From Rhodothermales bacterium (GTDB lineage Bacteria; Bacteroidota; Rhodothermia; Rhodothermales; Bin80): 64,000 nt of DNA. Shown here piece by piece: positions 16,108-24,746 of the stretch (position 1 is the first letter of the stretch; each line of letters starts with the position of its first letter). A program made the position numbers and the translations under genes. Under the pieces are notes generated by a model. It worked only from the letters and a program-made list of their open reading frames with translations, ran no database searches and was not told where the DNA came from. Location of the stretch: NCBI GenBank assembly GCA_028278205.1, contig JANQES010000125.1, positions 1 to 64,000 on the forward strand, in the 5' to 3' direction.

Positions 16108-16941
16108 ATGGATCATATCGAAGGCACGTTCAAGGGCGCGCGGGGCGTTGAGATCTATTATCAAGCCTGGCTTCCCGAAGAGACCGTAAAAGCAGTGCTG
16201 CTCGTCGTGCATGGGCTGGGCGAACATTGCGGGCGCTACGCCAATGTGGTCAATCATTTCGTCCCGCTCGGCTATGCCGTCTATGGGCTCGACCACATCG
16301 GCCACGGCAAGTCGGAGGGGCGCCGCGTCTTCGTCAAGCGCTTCGACGATTTCACCGGCACGCTCGCGATCTATTATGACATGGTCAAAGGCTGGCAGGC
16401 GGGCAAGCCCATCATCCTGCTCGGCCACAGCATGGGCGGGCTGATCGCCTCGCATTACCTGCTCGACCATCAGGCCGATTTCAACTGCGCCGTTATCTCC
16501 GGCCCGGCCGTCAAAGTCGGCGATAGCGTTTCACGGGTGACGATGATTCTGGGCAAGATCCTGTCGGCGCTTTTGCCAAAGGTGGGCCTGTTTGCGCTAG
16601 AAGTCGATGGTGTCTCGCGGGATCCGGACGTGGTGGCCGCGTATGTCAACGATCCGCTGGTCCACCACGGCAAAGTTACGGCGCGATTGGCTTCGGAGTT
16701 GTTGAAAGCCACGCAGCGTGTGACCGCCGAGGCCGGCACGATCACGTTGCCCCTTATCGTCGTCCAGGGCAGCGAAGACAAGCTGGTCGATCCGGACGGA
16801 GCGCAGATGCTCTACGACAAGGCGCGTTCCGAAGACAAGACGCTCACCATCTACGACGGCCTTTATCACGAGGTGTTCAACGAGCCGGAACGCGCCCGCG
16901 TGCTCGGCGACGTGGAAACCTGGCTCGCCGCGCGCGTCTAA
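16108..16941 (+). CDS. Monoacylglycerol lipase-type alpha/beta hydrolase
   Basis: This 277-residue protein has HGLGEHCGRY (oxyanion region), DHIGHGKSEG, the nucleophile elbow GHSMGG (Ser108), GSEDKLVDP (acid at 224 or 228) and LYHEVFNE (His254). All are characteristic of the lysophospholipase/monoacylglycerol lipase (Hydrolase_4) family. It is cytosolic, with no signal peptide. It hydrolyses lipid esters; the exact substrate is unknown. It starts 26 bp after the PycTM-like gene and could be co-transcribed with it. Confidence 0.9.
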   Translation: MDHIEGTFKGARGVEIYYQAWLPEETVKAVLLVVHGLGEHCGRYANVVNHFVPLGYAVYGLDHIGHGKSEGRRVFVKRFDDFTGTLAIYYDMVKGWQAGKPIILLGHSMGGLIASHYLLDHQADFNCAVISGPAVKVGDSVSRVTMILGKILSALLPKVGLFALEVDGVSRDPDVVAAYVNDPLVHHGKVTARLASELLKATQRVTAEAGTITLPLIVVQGSEDKLVDPDGAQMLYDKARSEDKTLTIYDGLYHEVFNEPERARVLGDVETWLAARV

Positions 16942-16972
16942 CCCCAAACGCTGAGATCATTATGGAGAAAAA

Positions 16973-17464
16973 ATGTTGCTTTCACGGCTTTTCGGGAAAC
17001 GAAAGAAACCACGATATGAAGTGAGCGGTCGCCTCTTCATCCATGCTCTTCCTCCGTCGCAAGGGTATTTCGTTAACCTGAAGCTGCTCCGTGTAGCCAG
17101 CCCGGATACCGGTCCGCCGTACGGGGGAGACCCGCCTGCGGAAGCCTACGAAGGCGCTGTGGAAGTAGCCAGAGAGGAGCATCTTGGCGAGACGCGTCAG
17201 CGGCCCAGTATAGCGGTTCCCTTCACGCTGGAGGCGGAGGCCGGGTACTATTATCTCGGCCTCTCGGTCATACTGTTCCGCGAGGGCGCGGAGGGCTTGC
17301 TGGCCCAACTGGAGCGTTTCTGCTTCGGCGGTGTGCTTCTCGATCTCAGCCATGATCATCTGGACGCCGGAGAACTTCCGATTCCCTGGCCTGCTACAAA
17401 GCTGGAAGACATGCATCGATACGCCACGTTTCGCCCCAACGAGCCGCCCGAATTTTATGAGTGA
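16973..17464 (+). CDS. Hypothetical protein, 163 residues
   Basis: No family was recognised. The protein has a basic N-terminus (FGKRKKPRYEV), no signal peptide and no membrane helix. Its centre is beta-rich with YYYLGLSVILFREG, and the C-terminal third is acidic and proline-containing. ATGGAGA precedes the start. It follows the lipase gene by 31 bp on the same strand and is convergent with permease P2. Confidence 0.7.
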   Translation: MLLSRLFGKRKKPRYEVSGRLFIHALPPSQGYFVNLKLLRVASPDTGPPYGGDPPAEAYEGAVEVAREEHLGETRQRPSIAVPFTLEAEAGYYYLGLSVILFREGAEGLLAQLERFCFGGVLLDLSHDHLDAGELPIPWPATKLEDMHRYATFRPNEPPEFYE

Positions 17465-17544
17465 GAACCCCTCGGTTGCTATGAAAATACGCGTCTCATT
17501 ATGATGTGGCTCGTTGGCGATCAGGGTCCGGTACGGCTTTAGCT

Positions 17545-17609
17545 GTGCGACCGCAGATGAACGCGGATCGTGCCCCATCTGCGTAAATCTGTGCCCATCT
17601 GCGGTTGCC
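17545..17609. repeat. Word repeat family E, copy 2
   Basis: GACCGCAGATGAACGCGGAT faces CCATCTGCG and CCCATCTGCGGTTG. The right end touches the stop codon of permease P2, exactly as copies 1, 3, 4 and 5 touch the stops of the other permeases. Confidence 0.78.
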
Positions 17610-19979
17610 CTATTCATACCGCAACGCCTTCACCGGATCGCCCAGCGCCGCCCTCACAGCCTGATAGCCCACCGTCGCCAGCGCAATGGCGAGCGCCAGC
17701 GAGCCAGCCATTAGAAATATCCACCCGGATATGTCTGTCTGGTACGCAAAAGCATTGAGCCACCATTTCATGGCGAAGTAAGCCAGCGGCGCGGCGACGA
17801 CGAAGGCGAGCGCCACCAGCCGGGCGAAGTCTTTCGACAGCAGCAGCACGATGCCCGATGCCGAGGCGCCGAGCACCTTTCGGATACCGATCTCTTTGGT
17901 CCGCTGCTCGGCGGTGAACGCCGCCAGGCCGAACAGCCCCAGGCACGCGATGAAGATGGCCAGCGCCATCGCATAATTCAGCAGCGTGCGCACGAGCGTC
18001 TCGCTCTGGTAGAGCGCCTCGAAGTTTTGGTCGAGAAAGGCGTGCGTCATCGGATGCGCCGGATCGAACCGATCCCACACTGCCTCGATGCGCGCCAGCG
18101 TGGTCTCGACGTTGTCGGGGCTGATGCGGATGGAAAACAGGGTCAGCCAGAACGGCGGCGGCTTGAAAAACACCAGCGGCCCAATCGACTCGTGCAACGA
18201 GCGGAAGTGGAAATCCTTAACCACGCCGACGACCGGCAAGGGTTCGGGGCTGATGCTCTCGGGCAACCCCATCATCTTGCCAATCGGATCCGCCCAGCCG
18301 ATCAACTGCGCGGCTTCTTCATTGAGCAAGAACGCGCCCTGCGCATCGACACCTTCGTCGGTAAAATTGCGCCCGGCGACGATCTCCATCTGGTAGGTGT
18401 CGATGAAATCGTGATCGACGGCCAGAATGCGCGACGGGGGGCGCTGGTCGTCCGGGATGCCTTCGGGATAGAGCGGGAAGCCCCAGTCGCCACCGCCGGG
18501 GAGGTTGCCCGAAGCCGCCACGCTCACCACGCCGGGCTGGCTGAGCAGTTCTTGTTTGAACGCGCCGATGTTGGCCGTCATCGCGTTGTTGCGGATGGGC
18601 ACGATCACGATCTGCTCTTTGTTGAAACCCAGATCTTTGCTCTGGATGAACCGCAACTGGTTGTCGATGACGCCGACGGCCACGATCAGGATGATCGAAA
18701 TGGCAAATTGAACCACGACGAGGGTTTTGCGCAGCCCGGCCCGGCCTGTGCCCGCCACGTCGCCCTTCAACACCGAAACAGGCCGGAAGGCCGACAGCAC
18801 GAAGGCCGGATAGCTGCCCGCCATCAGACCCACGAGGAGCGTCAGGCTCACCAGCCCCATCAGCACGCCGCCATCGAGCAGCAGCGCCAGCGAAAGCGCC
18901 TTGCCCGTGATCTGGTTAAACGACGGCAGCAACAAAGACACCAGCCCCACCCCTAGCACCACGGCGATGCTGCTCATCAAGATCGACTCGCCCAGGAATT
19001 GTTGCATCAACGCGCTGCGCCGGGCGCCGGAGGCTTTGCGCACCCCCACCTCACGCGCCCGCCGCGCCGACCGCGCCGTCGCCAGATTCATAAAGTTGAT
19101 GCAGGCGATGAGCAAGATGAAAAACGCCACGGCGCCGAACAGATAGAGCGTGTCTTTGTTGCCGTTGACGGCCATCTCGCGCCACAGGTTCGAGCCCAGG
19201 TGGATGTCTGTGAGGGCTTGCAGGCGCGGCGTGTAGCGGGCGGCAGCCTCCTGGCCGATGCGGCGGGCCAGCACCGCCGGCACCTGCGCCAGCACCTCGT
19301 CGGGCGAGGTCTCGGCGTGGAGCAGCAAATAGGTATAATGCTGGTTGCGAACCCAATCGTATTGCAAAGAATCCGGCTCGGCAGCGAGGGGCAGCAGGAA
19401 GGTGAACGTGAAGTGCGAGTTGGCCGGCACGTCGGCCAGGACGCCGGTGACGGTGCGCTCCTGCCGGTTGTCGAAGGTTAACGCCTGGCCGAGAGGATTC
19501 TCGCCGGGGAAATATTTCTGGGCGAGGCTTTCGGTCAGCACAATCCCGTTAGGATCGTCGAGCGCTGTGGCCGGGTCGCCCTGGCGCATGGCGAAGCTGA
19601 AGACGTCGAAGACCGACGGATCGGTGTAAAAGCCGCCGCCTTCGTAGAACCGCTGCTCGCCCCGGCTGACGAGGACGGTGCTGCTGAAGCGAAGGCGGGC
19701 CATCGCCTCGATGCCCGGCAGGTCGGCCAGCGTAGCGGTTCCCCACGCGCCGGGCACTTTGGCCACGCCATCGTATGCGGCATCCTCCACAGCCGTTACG
19801 AGGCGGTAGACGCGGTCTTTTTTCTCGTGATACTGGTCGTAGCTGCGTTCGTCCCGAATGTAGAGAAAGATCATCAGCACGCAGGCCATCCCTACCGCCA
19901 ACCCGGCGATGTTGATGAACGAATAGGCCCGGTGCCGGCGCAGGCCGCGCAACGCGATGACGAGGTAGCTTTTCAGCAT
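17610..19979 (-). CDS. MacB/FtsX-type ABC permease P2
   Basis: This 789-residue paralogue of P1 has the same double MacB-core/FtsX layout: a first helix at about 20-42, a motif LATARSARRAREVGVRKASGA in the first FtsX half and FTAEQRTKEIGIRKVLGAS in the second, ending DPVKALRYE. It has its own upstream sigma54-like site and regulator array (20033-20153), so it may be a separately controlled unit of the NtrC-type regulator encoded at 32862. The in-gene hairpin (17712-17737) is kept with one mismatch. Confidence 0.93.
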   Translation of the reverse strand: MLKSYLVIALRGLRRHRAYSFINIAGLAVGMACVLMIFLYIRDERSYDQYHEKKDRVYRLVTAVEDAAYDGVAKVPGAWGTATLADLPGIEAMARLRFSSTVLVSRGEQRFYEGGGFYTDPSVFDVFSFAMRQGDPATALDDPNGIVLTESLAQKYFPGENPLGQALTFDNRQERTVTGVLADVPANSHFTFTFLLPLAAEPDSLQYDWVRNQHYTYLLLHAETSPDEVLAQVPAVLARRIGQEAAARYTPRLQALTDIHLGSNLWREMAVNGNKDTLYLFGAVAFFILLIACINFMNLATARSARRAREVGVRKASGARRSALMQQFLGESILMSSIAVVLGVGLVSLLLPSFNQITGKALSLALLLDGGVLMGLVSLTLLVGLMAGSYPAFVLSAFRPVSVLKGDVAGTGRAGLRKTLVVVQFAISIILIVAVGVIDNQLRFIQSKDLGFNKEQIVIVPIRNNAMTANIGAFKQELLSQPGVVSVAASGNLPGGGDWGFPLYPEGIPDDQRPPSRILAVDHDFIDTYQMEIVAGRNFTDEGVDAQGAFLLNEEAAQLIGWADPIGKMMGLPESISPEPLPVVGVVKDFHFRSLHESIGPLVFFKPPPFWLTLFSIRISPDNVETTLARIEAVWDRFDPAHPMTHAFLDQNFEALYQSETLVRTLLNYAMALAIFIACLGLFGLAAFTAEQRTKEIGIRKVLGASASGIVLLLSKDFARLVALAFVVAAPLAYFAMKWWLNAFAYQTDISGWIFLMAGSLALAIALATVGYQAVRAALGDPVKALRYE

Positions 19980-20032
19980 AATTTTTTCTGGCGAAAAAAT
20001 TAAAGGGGGCGAGGGTTATGCTAAAAAGCTAG

Positions 20033-20048
20033 CACAATAAGCATACCA
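20033..20048 (-). promoter_or_regulatory. Candidate sigma54-type -24/-12 element for P2
   Basis: On the minus strand this reads TGGTATGCTTATTGTG, matching the TGGCAYRNNNNTTGCW consensus except at positions 4, 15 and the last base; the GC of the -12 box is not intact. Alone it would be weak, but it lies 66 bp from a regulator array with the same spacing as at two sister promoters. Confidence 0.45.
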
Positions 20049-20113
20049 CTGTGTCGAAGTGATTATTTATAAAAGAAATGGGATCTGAAAACTATGAAAC
20101 GAATGCTCAGCCC

Positions 20114-20153
20114 GGTGTCCGCTTGCGACACACCGACCGTACGGCAGCGGACA
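20114..20153. promoter_or_regulatory. Triple half-site array (putative NtrC-type enhancer), P2
   Basis: GTGTCCG starts at 20115, CGACAC at 20126 and CGGACA at 20148, giving offsets of 0, 11 and 33. The arrays upstream of HlyD and P4 have the same offsets when read on the opposite strand. The first two half-sites form a dyad. Confidence 0.6.
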
Positions 20154-20227
20154 TTGCGGGGTGGTTTTAGCAGGCAGGCTACGTGGTGGTTGTTTTAGAG
20201 GTTGGCACGGTGCGCCGCCGATGTTGC

Positions 20228-20323
20228 GGGTCACTGGTCATTGGTCACTAGTCACTGGTTGTTCAACAAGAAACCAGTGACCAGTGACAGCGAGCGCAGC
20301 GAGCGTAATGACCAGTGACCAAC
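20228..20323. repeat. Word repeat family D, copy 1 (GGTCACTGGTCATT)
   Basis: TGGTCACT and GGTCATT words face CCAGTGACCAGTGAC, followed by AGCGAGCGCAGCGAGCG and TAATGACCAGTGACC. Related copies are at 23321, 30008 and 52556. The rest of the 19980-20385 gap contains only the promoter and array listed separately. Confidence 0.8.
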
Positions 20324-20385
20324 GCCAGGCGCTTTGCGAAGTGAGCTGTAGCGCAAAACCCGAAACCATCGAACAACGTGCCCAC

Positions 20386-20682
20386 TCACAACTCCTTCAC
20401 CATCTCGCCGAGGGATTGCTGCACCAGATCGGTGCGTTCGCGGAAGGTCATGGGGATCACGCCGTCGCCTGCCGGGCCGATGTTGACCAGTTCCCAGCCG
20501 TCGTCGTAGTTGCGGATGTAGGTGCGCAAGACCTCGATGCGTTCTTCCGGCGAGAGATGCTCCGGCCATTCGATGGCTTCTACACGGTAGTTCATCACGT
20601 GCTTCTCGCCGTCGAGCGTCACCTCCAGCCCGATAGTGTGGTTGGTCCGAAACGTCGGAACGTTGATGCAGATCTGGCTCAT
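20386..20682 (-). CDS. Hypothetical protein, 98 residues
   Basis: The start at 20682 (MSQICINVPTFRTNHT) avoids six upstream codons that belong to repeat family E. The 98-residue protein is small, soluble and acidic with no recognised family. Its core (ITYRVEAI-like strand, then EWPEHLSPEERIEVLRTYIRNYDDGWELVNIGP) suggests a compact alpha/beta fold. It follows permease P3 on the same strand, with only a family E repeat between them, and may be the last gene of that unit. Confidence 0.6.
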   Translation of the reverse strand: MSQICINVPTFRTNHTIGLEVTLDGEKHVMNYRVEAIEWPEHLSPEERIEVLRTYIRNYDDGWELVNIGPAGDGVIPMTFRERTDLVQQSLGEMVKEL

Positions 20683-20694
20683 AGGGTTGGTTGA

Positions 20695-20860
20695 TTGCAA
20701 CCGCAGATGGACGCGGATAAACGCAGATGATCTGCGCGGAGCGCGGCCTTATCTGTCAGTTTGTCTTCATTGGCGTTTTTCCTGCAACGGCAGATAGACG
20801 CGGATGATTTGCACAGAACGCAGCCCCATCTGTGTTCATCCGCGTTCATCTGTGGTTGCA
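20695..20860. repeat. Word repeat family E, copy 3
   Basis: Left words AACCGCAGATGGACGCGGAT and AACGCAGATGATCTGCG face GTTCATCCGCGTTCATCTG on the right, with a central segment in which CGGCAGATAGACGCGGATG is repeated. The right end touches the stop codon of permease P3. Confidence 0.78.
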
Positions 20861-23278
20861 TTATTCATACCGCAGCGCCTTCACCGGGTCTGAGAGCGCC
20901 GCGCGGACGGCGTGGTAGCCCACCGTCAGCCACGCCACAACAAGGGTCGTAAGCCCCGCCAGTAGGAATATCGGCCACGATATTTCTACACGGAGCGCGA
21001 AATCTTCCAGCCACCAGATCGACCCGAAGTAGGCCAGCGGTGCGCCGAGGACGAAGGCCACGGCGACGAGCTTGAGCAAGTCTTTCGACAACAGCAGCAC
21101 GATGCCGCCGGTGGTGGCGCCCATCGTCTTGCGCACGCCGATCTCTTTGGTCCGCCGCTCGGCAGTGAAAGCCGCCAGCCCGAACAGGCCCAGGCACGCG
21201 ATCAAGATCGCCAGGATTGAGAAGTAGCCGAAGAGGTGGCCCAGGCGTTCTTCGGCCCGGTAGAGCGCGTCGAACGTCTGGTCGAGGAACGTGTATTCGA
21301 AAGGGCGTTCGGCGTTGAAAGCCTGCCAGTGTTCAGCCATGCGGGCCAGCGTCCCGGCTGTCTCGCCCGGCCCGATGCGCGCGGCGAGGTAGTCGCTGTA
21401 ATACGATTCGGGCACCACGTGGAGCACCGTCGGGTCGATGGCGCGATGCAGCGTGTTGTACTGGAAATCTTTGACCACGCCGATGACGGTGCCGCGTTTG
21501 CGGATCTCGCCCTGGAGGTAATATTGCAACGTGAATTCGCGCCCGACCGGATCGGTCCACCCCAGCTTGCGCGCGGCGCTCTCATTGATGACGAAAGCCT
21601 CGTTCGCGTCGGTCGGAAAATCCTCCGAAAAATCCCGCCCGTCGATGACCTCCAGCCCCAGCGTTTCGGCGAAGTCGTGATCGACGGTGAGCGTCATCAA
21701 TTGCAAGCTGTCCTGGCCGCTGTTATCGCGGAAGATCCAGAAGTCGTGCAGGCCGGTCGATATGCCGGGCACGCCGGAGGTGGCCGTCACGCCTTGGACG
21801 TTGGGGATCGTCTCCCATTGATTTTTCAGCGCGGCGTTGTTGTTCTGATCGGCCTGATCGCGCAACGGGACGACGACCACGCGCTCCTTGTCGAAGCCGA
21901 GCCGCTGGTTCTGGATATAATCGAGCTGGCGATAGATGACCGCCGTGCCGATGATCAGCACAATCGAGATGCCGAACTGAAAGACCACCAGCCCTTTGCG
22001 CAGCGCCGCCGCCGAACTGCCCCGCTCGGTGGTGCCGCTGAGCGCCCGCACGGGCCGAAACGCCGATAGATAAAACGCCGGATAGCTCCCGGCCACGAGC
22101 CCCACGCCCAGCACGATGCCCGCCAGAATCACCGGGATCGACCAGTGCATCAGGTAATCTGCCGCGAGCGCTTTGCCCGAAACGGCGTTGAGCGCCGGCA
22201 ATAGCAATTCGACCAGCACCAGGGCCAGCACGAGCGCCACCGCCGCCAGCAGCATCGATTCACTCAAAAATTGTCGGATCAGTTGCGACCGCCCGGCGCC
22301 CAGCACTTTGCGCATGCCCACCTCGCGCGTCCGGCTCGCCGCCCGCGCCGTCGCCAGATTCATAAAGTTGATGCAGGCAATCATCAGGATGAAAAAGGCG
22401 ATCATCGAGAAGATGTAGACGTAGGCGATGTTGCTGGTGGGCTCCGGCTCGCCTTCGCGGCTGGAAAAGAGGCGGATCTCGGTGAGCGGTTGCAGGAAAA
22501 AGCTGCGGAAAGCGGCGCGGCGCTCGCCCATGTATTTCTCGGCAAGCGCGGGCATCCGGGCTTCGAGCGCGGCGCGGTCGGCGCCTTCGGCCAGGAGGGC
22601 GTAGGTGTAGAGCGGCGGCCATTCCCAGTTGCCGCGCGCGTGCATCCACGGCGCAAAGATTCGGGAACTGGAAAACGCTGCCAGGAAGTCGAAGTGAACG
22701 TGGCTGGCACGCGGGACGTCTTCGAGGATCCCGGTGACGGTGTAATCGCGCTCGCCGTCGTCGTCGCGCACGGTGAGGGTCTGGCCGAGCGGATCGTCGT
22801 CGCCGAAGTATTTGCGGGCTGTCTCTTCGGTGAGAACGACCGAGAACGGAGCAGCCAGCGCTGTGTTGGCATCGCCCCGAATCAACGAAAACGAGAACAC
22901 ATCGAAGACCGTCGAGTCGGCAAAGAAGAATCGGTCTTCTTGAAATTTGCGCGTCTCGCCGCTTCGTACGAGGACGGGGTAGGGATAGAGCCGCGTGACG
23001 TGTTCGACCGCCGGAAACTCGGCTTTCAGCGCCGGCGCCATCGGGGTGAAGGTGTGGGCGCGGTGGCTGATGCGGCCCTCGTTTTCCTGATCTTCGACGA
23101 CACGGACGATGCGCTCGGCGTTGTCGTGGAACCGGTCGTAGCGCAGTTCATCCTGCACGTAGAGCACGATCAGAATGCAACTGGCCAACCCGACGGCCAG
23201 CCCGAAGATGTTGATGAAGGCGTACGTCTTGTACTTTTTAAAATTGCGTAGGGCAATTTTAAAATAGTTTTTTAGCAT
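20861..23278 (-). CDS. MacB/FtsX-type ABC permease P3
   Basis: This 805-residue paralogue starts with a helix at about 20-42 (INIFGLAVGLASCILIVLY), then two MacB-core/FtsX halves. The FtsX loops read RTREVGMRKVLGAG and FTAERRTKEIGVRKTMGAT, and the C-terminus is DPVKALRYE. It lies 119 bp downstream of an ATPase gene on the same strand, so this pair could form a complete transporter. The in-gene hairpin (20963-20988) shows a paired C-G to G-C change relative to the other copies, keeping the stem. Confidence 0.93.
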   Translation of the reverse strand: MLKNYFKIALRNFKKYKTYAFINIFGLAVGLASCILIVLYVQDELRYDRFHDNAERIVRVVEDQENEGRISHRAHTFTPMAPALKAEFPAVEHVTRLYPYPVLVRSGETRKFQEDRFFFADSTVFDVFSFSLIRGDANTALAAPFSVVLTEETARKYFGDDDPLGQTLTVRDDDGERDYTVTGILEDVPRASHVHFDFLAAFSSSRIFAPWMHARGNWEWPPLYTYALLAEGADRAALEARMPALAEKYMGERRAAFRSFFLQPLTEIRLFSSREGEPEPTSNIAYVYIFSMIAFFILMIACINFMNLATARAASRTREVGMRKVLGAGRSQLIRQFLSESMLLAAVALVLALVLVELLLPALNAVSGKALAADYLMHWSIPVILAGIVLGVGLVAGSYPAFYLSAFRPVRALSGTTERGSSAAALRKGLVVFQFGISIVLIIGTAVIYRQLDYIQNQRLGFDKERVVVVPLRDQADQNNNAALKNQWETIPNVQGVTATSGVPGISTGLHDFWIFRDNSGQDSLQLMTLTVDHDFAETLGLEVIDGRDFSEDFPTDANEAFVINESAARKLGWTDPVGREFTLQYYLQGEIRKRGTVIGVVKDFQYNTLHRAIDPTVLHVVPESYYSDYLAARIGPGETAGTLARMAEHWQAFNAERPFEYTFLDQTFDALYRAEERLGHLFGYFSILAILIACLGLFGLAAFTAERRTKEIGVRKTMGATTGGIVLLLSKDLLKLVAVAFVLGAPLAYFGSIWWLEDFALRVEISWPIFLLAGLTTLVVAWLTVGYHAVRAALSDPVKALRYE

Positions 23279-23320
23279 AACGTCACCCCGAATTGTTTTG
23301 CCGTTGGGGAGGGTTGGCGT

Positions 23321-23399
23321 AGGTCATGGGTCACTGGTCATGGGTCATGAGTGTCTCATCCAAAACCCATGACTCATGACCCATAACTCATGACTCATC
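23321..23399. repeat. Word repeat family D, copy 2 (GGGTCATGGGTCACTGG)
   Basis: TCATGGGTCACTGGTCATGGG faces its complement (ACCCATGACTCATGACCC). The right end merges with the stop codon of the ATPase gene at 23398. The words differ slightly from copies 1, 3 and 4 (TCATGGG in place of TCATTGG). Confidence 0.75.
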
Positions 23400-24099
23400 A
23401 GCTTCCCTCCACGGTTTCCGGTGTCGTGGCGCGGTCGGATTCGATGCGCCCGTCGAGCAGTTCGATGACGCGGTCGCCGTAGGCGGCGTATTGGTCGTTG
23501 TGCGTCACCTGCACGATGGTGACGCCTTCTTCTTCGTTGAGGCGTTTGAGCACCTCCATGATCTGGTCGCCCTGGCCCGAATGCAGGTTGCCTGTCGGCT
23601 CGTCGGCCAGGATCAGCCTCGGCTTGATGATCAACGCGCGGGCGACGCCGACGAGTTGCTGCTGACCGCCGGAGAGCTGGCTGGGGAACAGGTCTTTCTT
23701 GGCGACGATGTTGAAGCGGTCGAGCATCTCGGCCACAAGGCTTTTGCGCTCGGAGCCTTTGACCTTTTTGTAGAGCAGCGGCGTTTCCAGATTCTCATAG
23801 ACCGTCAGATCGTCGATGAGGTGGTAGGCCTGGAAGACAAAGCCGATGTGCTGCCGGTGCAGGTCGGTGCGTTTGCGGTCGCTGAAGGTATGCACGGGTT
23901 CGCCCATGAAATAATACTCGCCGCTGGAGGGCTCGTCGAGCATCCCCATAATGTGCAACAGCGTCGACTTGCCCGACCCCGACGGCCCCATGATGGTGAT
24001 AAAATCGCCCTCGGCCACGTCGAGGCTGACGCGGCGCAGGACGAACGTGCGGCTGAATCCATGCGAGTACGACTTGGTGATGTTGCGCAAGCTGATCAT
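23398..24099 (-). CDS. LolD/MacB-type ABC transporter ATPase (A2)
   Basis: This 233-residue ATPase has Walker A GPSGSGKS, a Q-loop in FVFQAYHLID, signature LSGGQQQ, Walker B LILADEPTGN and an H-loop in QVTHNDQYA. The sequence type (FITIMGPSGSGKSTLLHIMG, then VYENLETPLLY) matches ATPases that pair with FtsX/MacB permeases in lipoprotein sorting or export. The glycine after Asn in the usual GNLDS is followed by His-Ser here (GNLHSGQGD), so the D-loop Asp is replaced by His, which is unusual. P3 directly downstream is the natural partner. Confidence 0.92.
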   Translation of the reverse strand: MISLRNITKSYSHGFSRTFVLRRVSLDVAEGDFITIMGPSGSGKSTLLHIMGMLDEPSSGEYYFMGEPVHTFSDRKRTDLHRQHIGFVFQAYHLIDDLTVYENLETPLLYKKVKGSERKSLVAEMLDRFNIVAKKDLFPSQLSGGQQQLVGVARALIIKPRLILADEPTGNLHSGQGDQIMEVLKRLNEEEGVTIVQVTHNDQYAAYGDRVIELLDGRIESDRATTPETVEGS

Positions 24100-24150
24100 T
24101 GTATGGTCCGTGGTTCGTGGTTCGTGGTCGGTGGTTTGTGGTGCGGTGGC
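24100..24150. repeat. Word repeat family I (GGTTCGTGGTTCGTGG)
   Basis: Six reiterations of a GGTTCGT/GGTCGGT heptamer-like word lie directly upstream of the ATPase start codon. On the minus strand they read as ACCACGAACC and form the immediate leader of that gene. Confidence 0.7.
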
Positions 24151-24155
24151 GTAAA

Positions 24156-24200
24156 ACGTAAGGGTGCTTGTAGAAACGGTTCAGCGAGGCACCCTTACGT
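24156..24200 (-). terminator. Hairpin between cupin and ATPase genes
   Basis: ACGTAAGGGTGC (24156-24167) and GCACCCTTACGT (24189-24200) form a perfect 12-bp stem, extended by GTAAAACGT words on both sides. It starts 9 bp after the cupin stop on the minus strand. There is no strong T-run, so termination is likely but not certain. Confidence 0.6.
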
Positions 24201-24208
24201 TTCACGTT

Positions 24209-24700
24209 TTACTCCTCAGCCGCTTCCGGCTCGGCTTCGGAGAAAAAGACCAGCAGTTGCAAGTCTTCCTCGATGTCGTGAAAGCGATGCTCGGCCTGGG
24301 CGGCTACGAAGATTACATCGCCGGGGCCGACGGTGTATTTCTCGCCATCGATGGTCATGCCGGAGCGGCCTTTGATGACGTAGTAGACCTCGTCTTTGCC
24401 GTGCGGCTGTTGCCGGTCTACGCCGCCGGCAGGCAGTGCATAGAGCCCGGTGCGCAGCGTGGGCACGGTCAGAAACGGCAGATACGGACGCCCGGATTCC
24501 TCCAGTTGCGCCACCAGATCGGCCAGCTTGAAGACCGCGCCGGTATCCGTACCAGGCTCCGTCATCAACGCCGCGACTTCGGCAGGCAGTGCGGCGGAGG
24601 GCGCCTGTGTGTTCAGGTCGAGCATCCAACTCACCGTCAGGGCCGTCATCAGCAGCCAGGGCAGCAGTTCTTTCATCGCGGCGCGTGTGTTAGAGTCCAT
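24209..24700 (-). CDS. Membrane-anchored or exported cupin protein
   Basis: The start at 24700 (MDSNTRAAM) avoids five codons read from repeat family E. The 163-residue protein has one hydrophobic N-terminal segment (LLPWLLMTALTVSWML), then a cupin_2 beta-barrel: GVDRQQPHGKDEVYYVIKG supplies the first motif (His, Glu) and GPGDVIFVAAQAEHRF the second (His). Metal-binding cupins have diverse functions and none can be assigned. It sits between permease P4 and ATPase A2 on the same strand, an odd insertion in an ABC gene cluster. The C-terminal EAEPEAAEE tail is acidic. Confidence 0.82.
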   Translation of the reverse strand: MDSNTRAAMKELLPWLLMTALTVSWMLDLNTQAPSAALPAEVAALMTEPGTDTGAVFKLADLVAQLEESGRPYLPFLTVPTLRTGLYALPAGGVDRQQPHGKDEVYYVIKGRSGMTIDGEKYTVGPGDVIFVAAQAEHRFHDIEEDLQLLVFFSEAEPEAAEE

Positions 24701-24710
24701 GGTTGGCTTC

Positions 24711-24746
24711 ATCATCTGTGTTCATCTGCGTCCATCCGCGGTCGCA
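24711..24746. repeat. Word repeat family E, copy 4 (one arm)
   Basis: TCATCTGTGTTCATCTGCG and CCATCCGCGGTCGC form one arm only, touching the stop codon of permease P4. It is the shortest copy. Confidence 0.75.
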
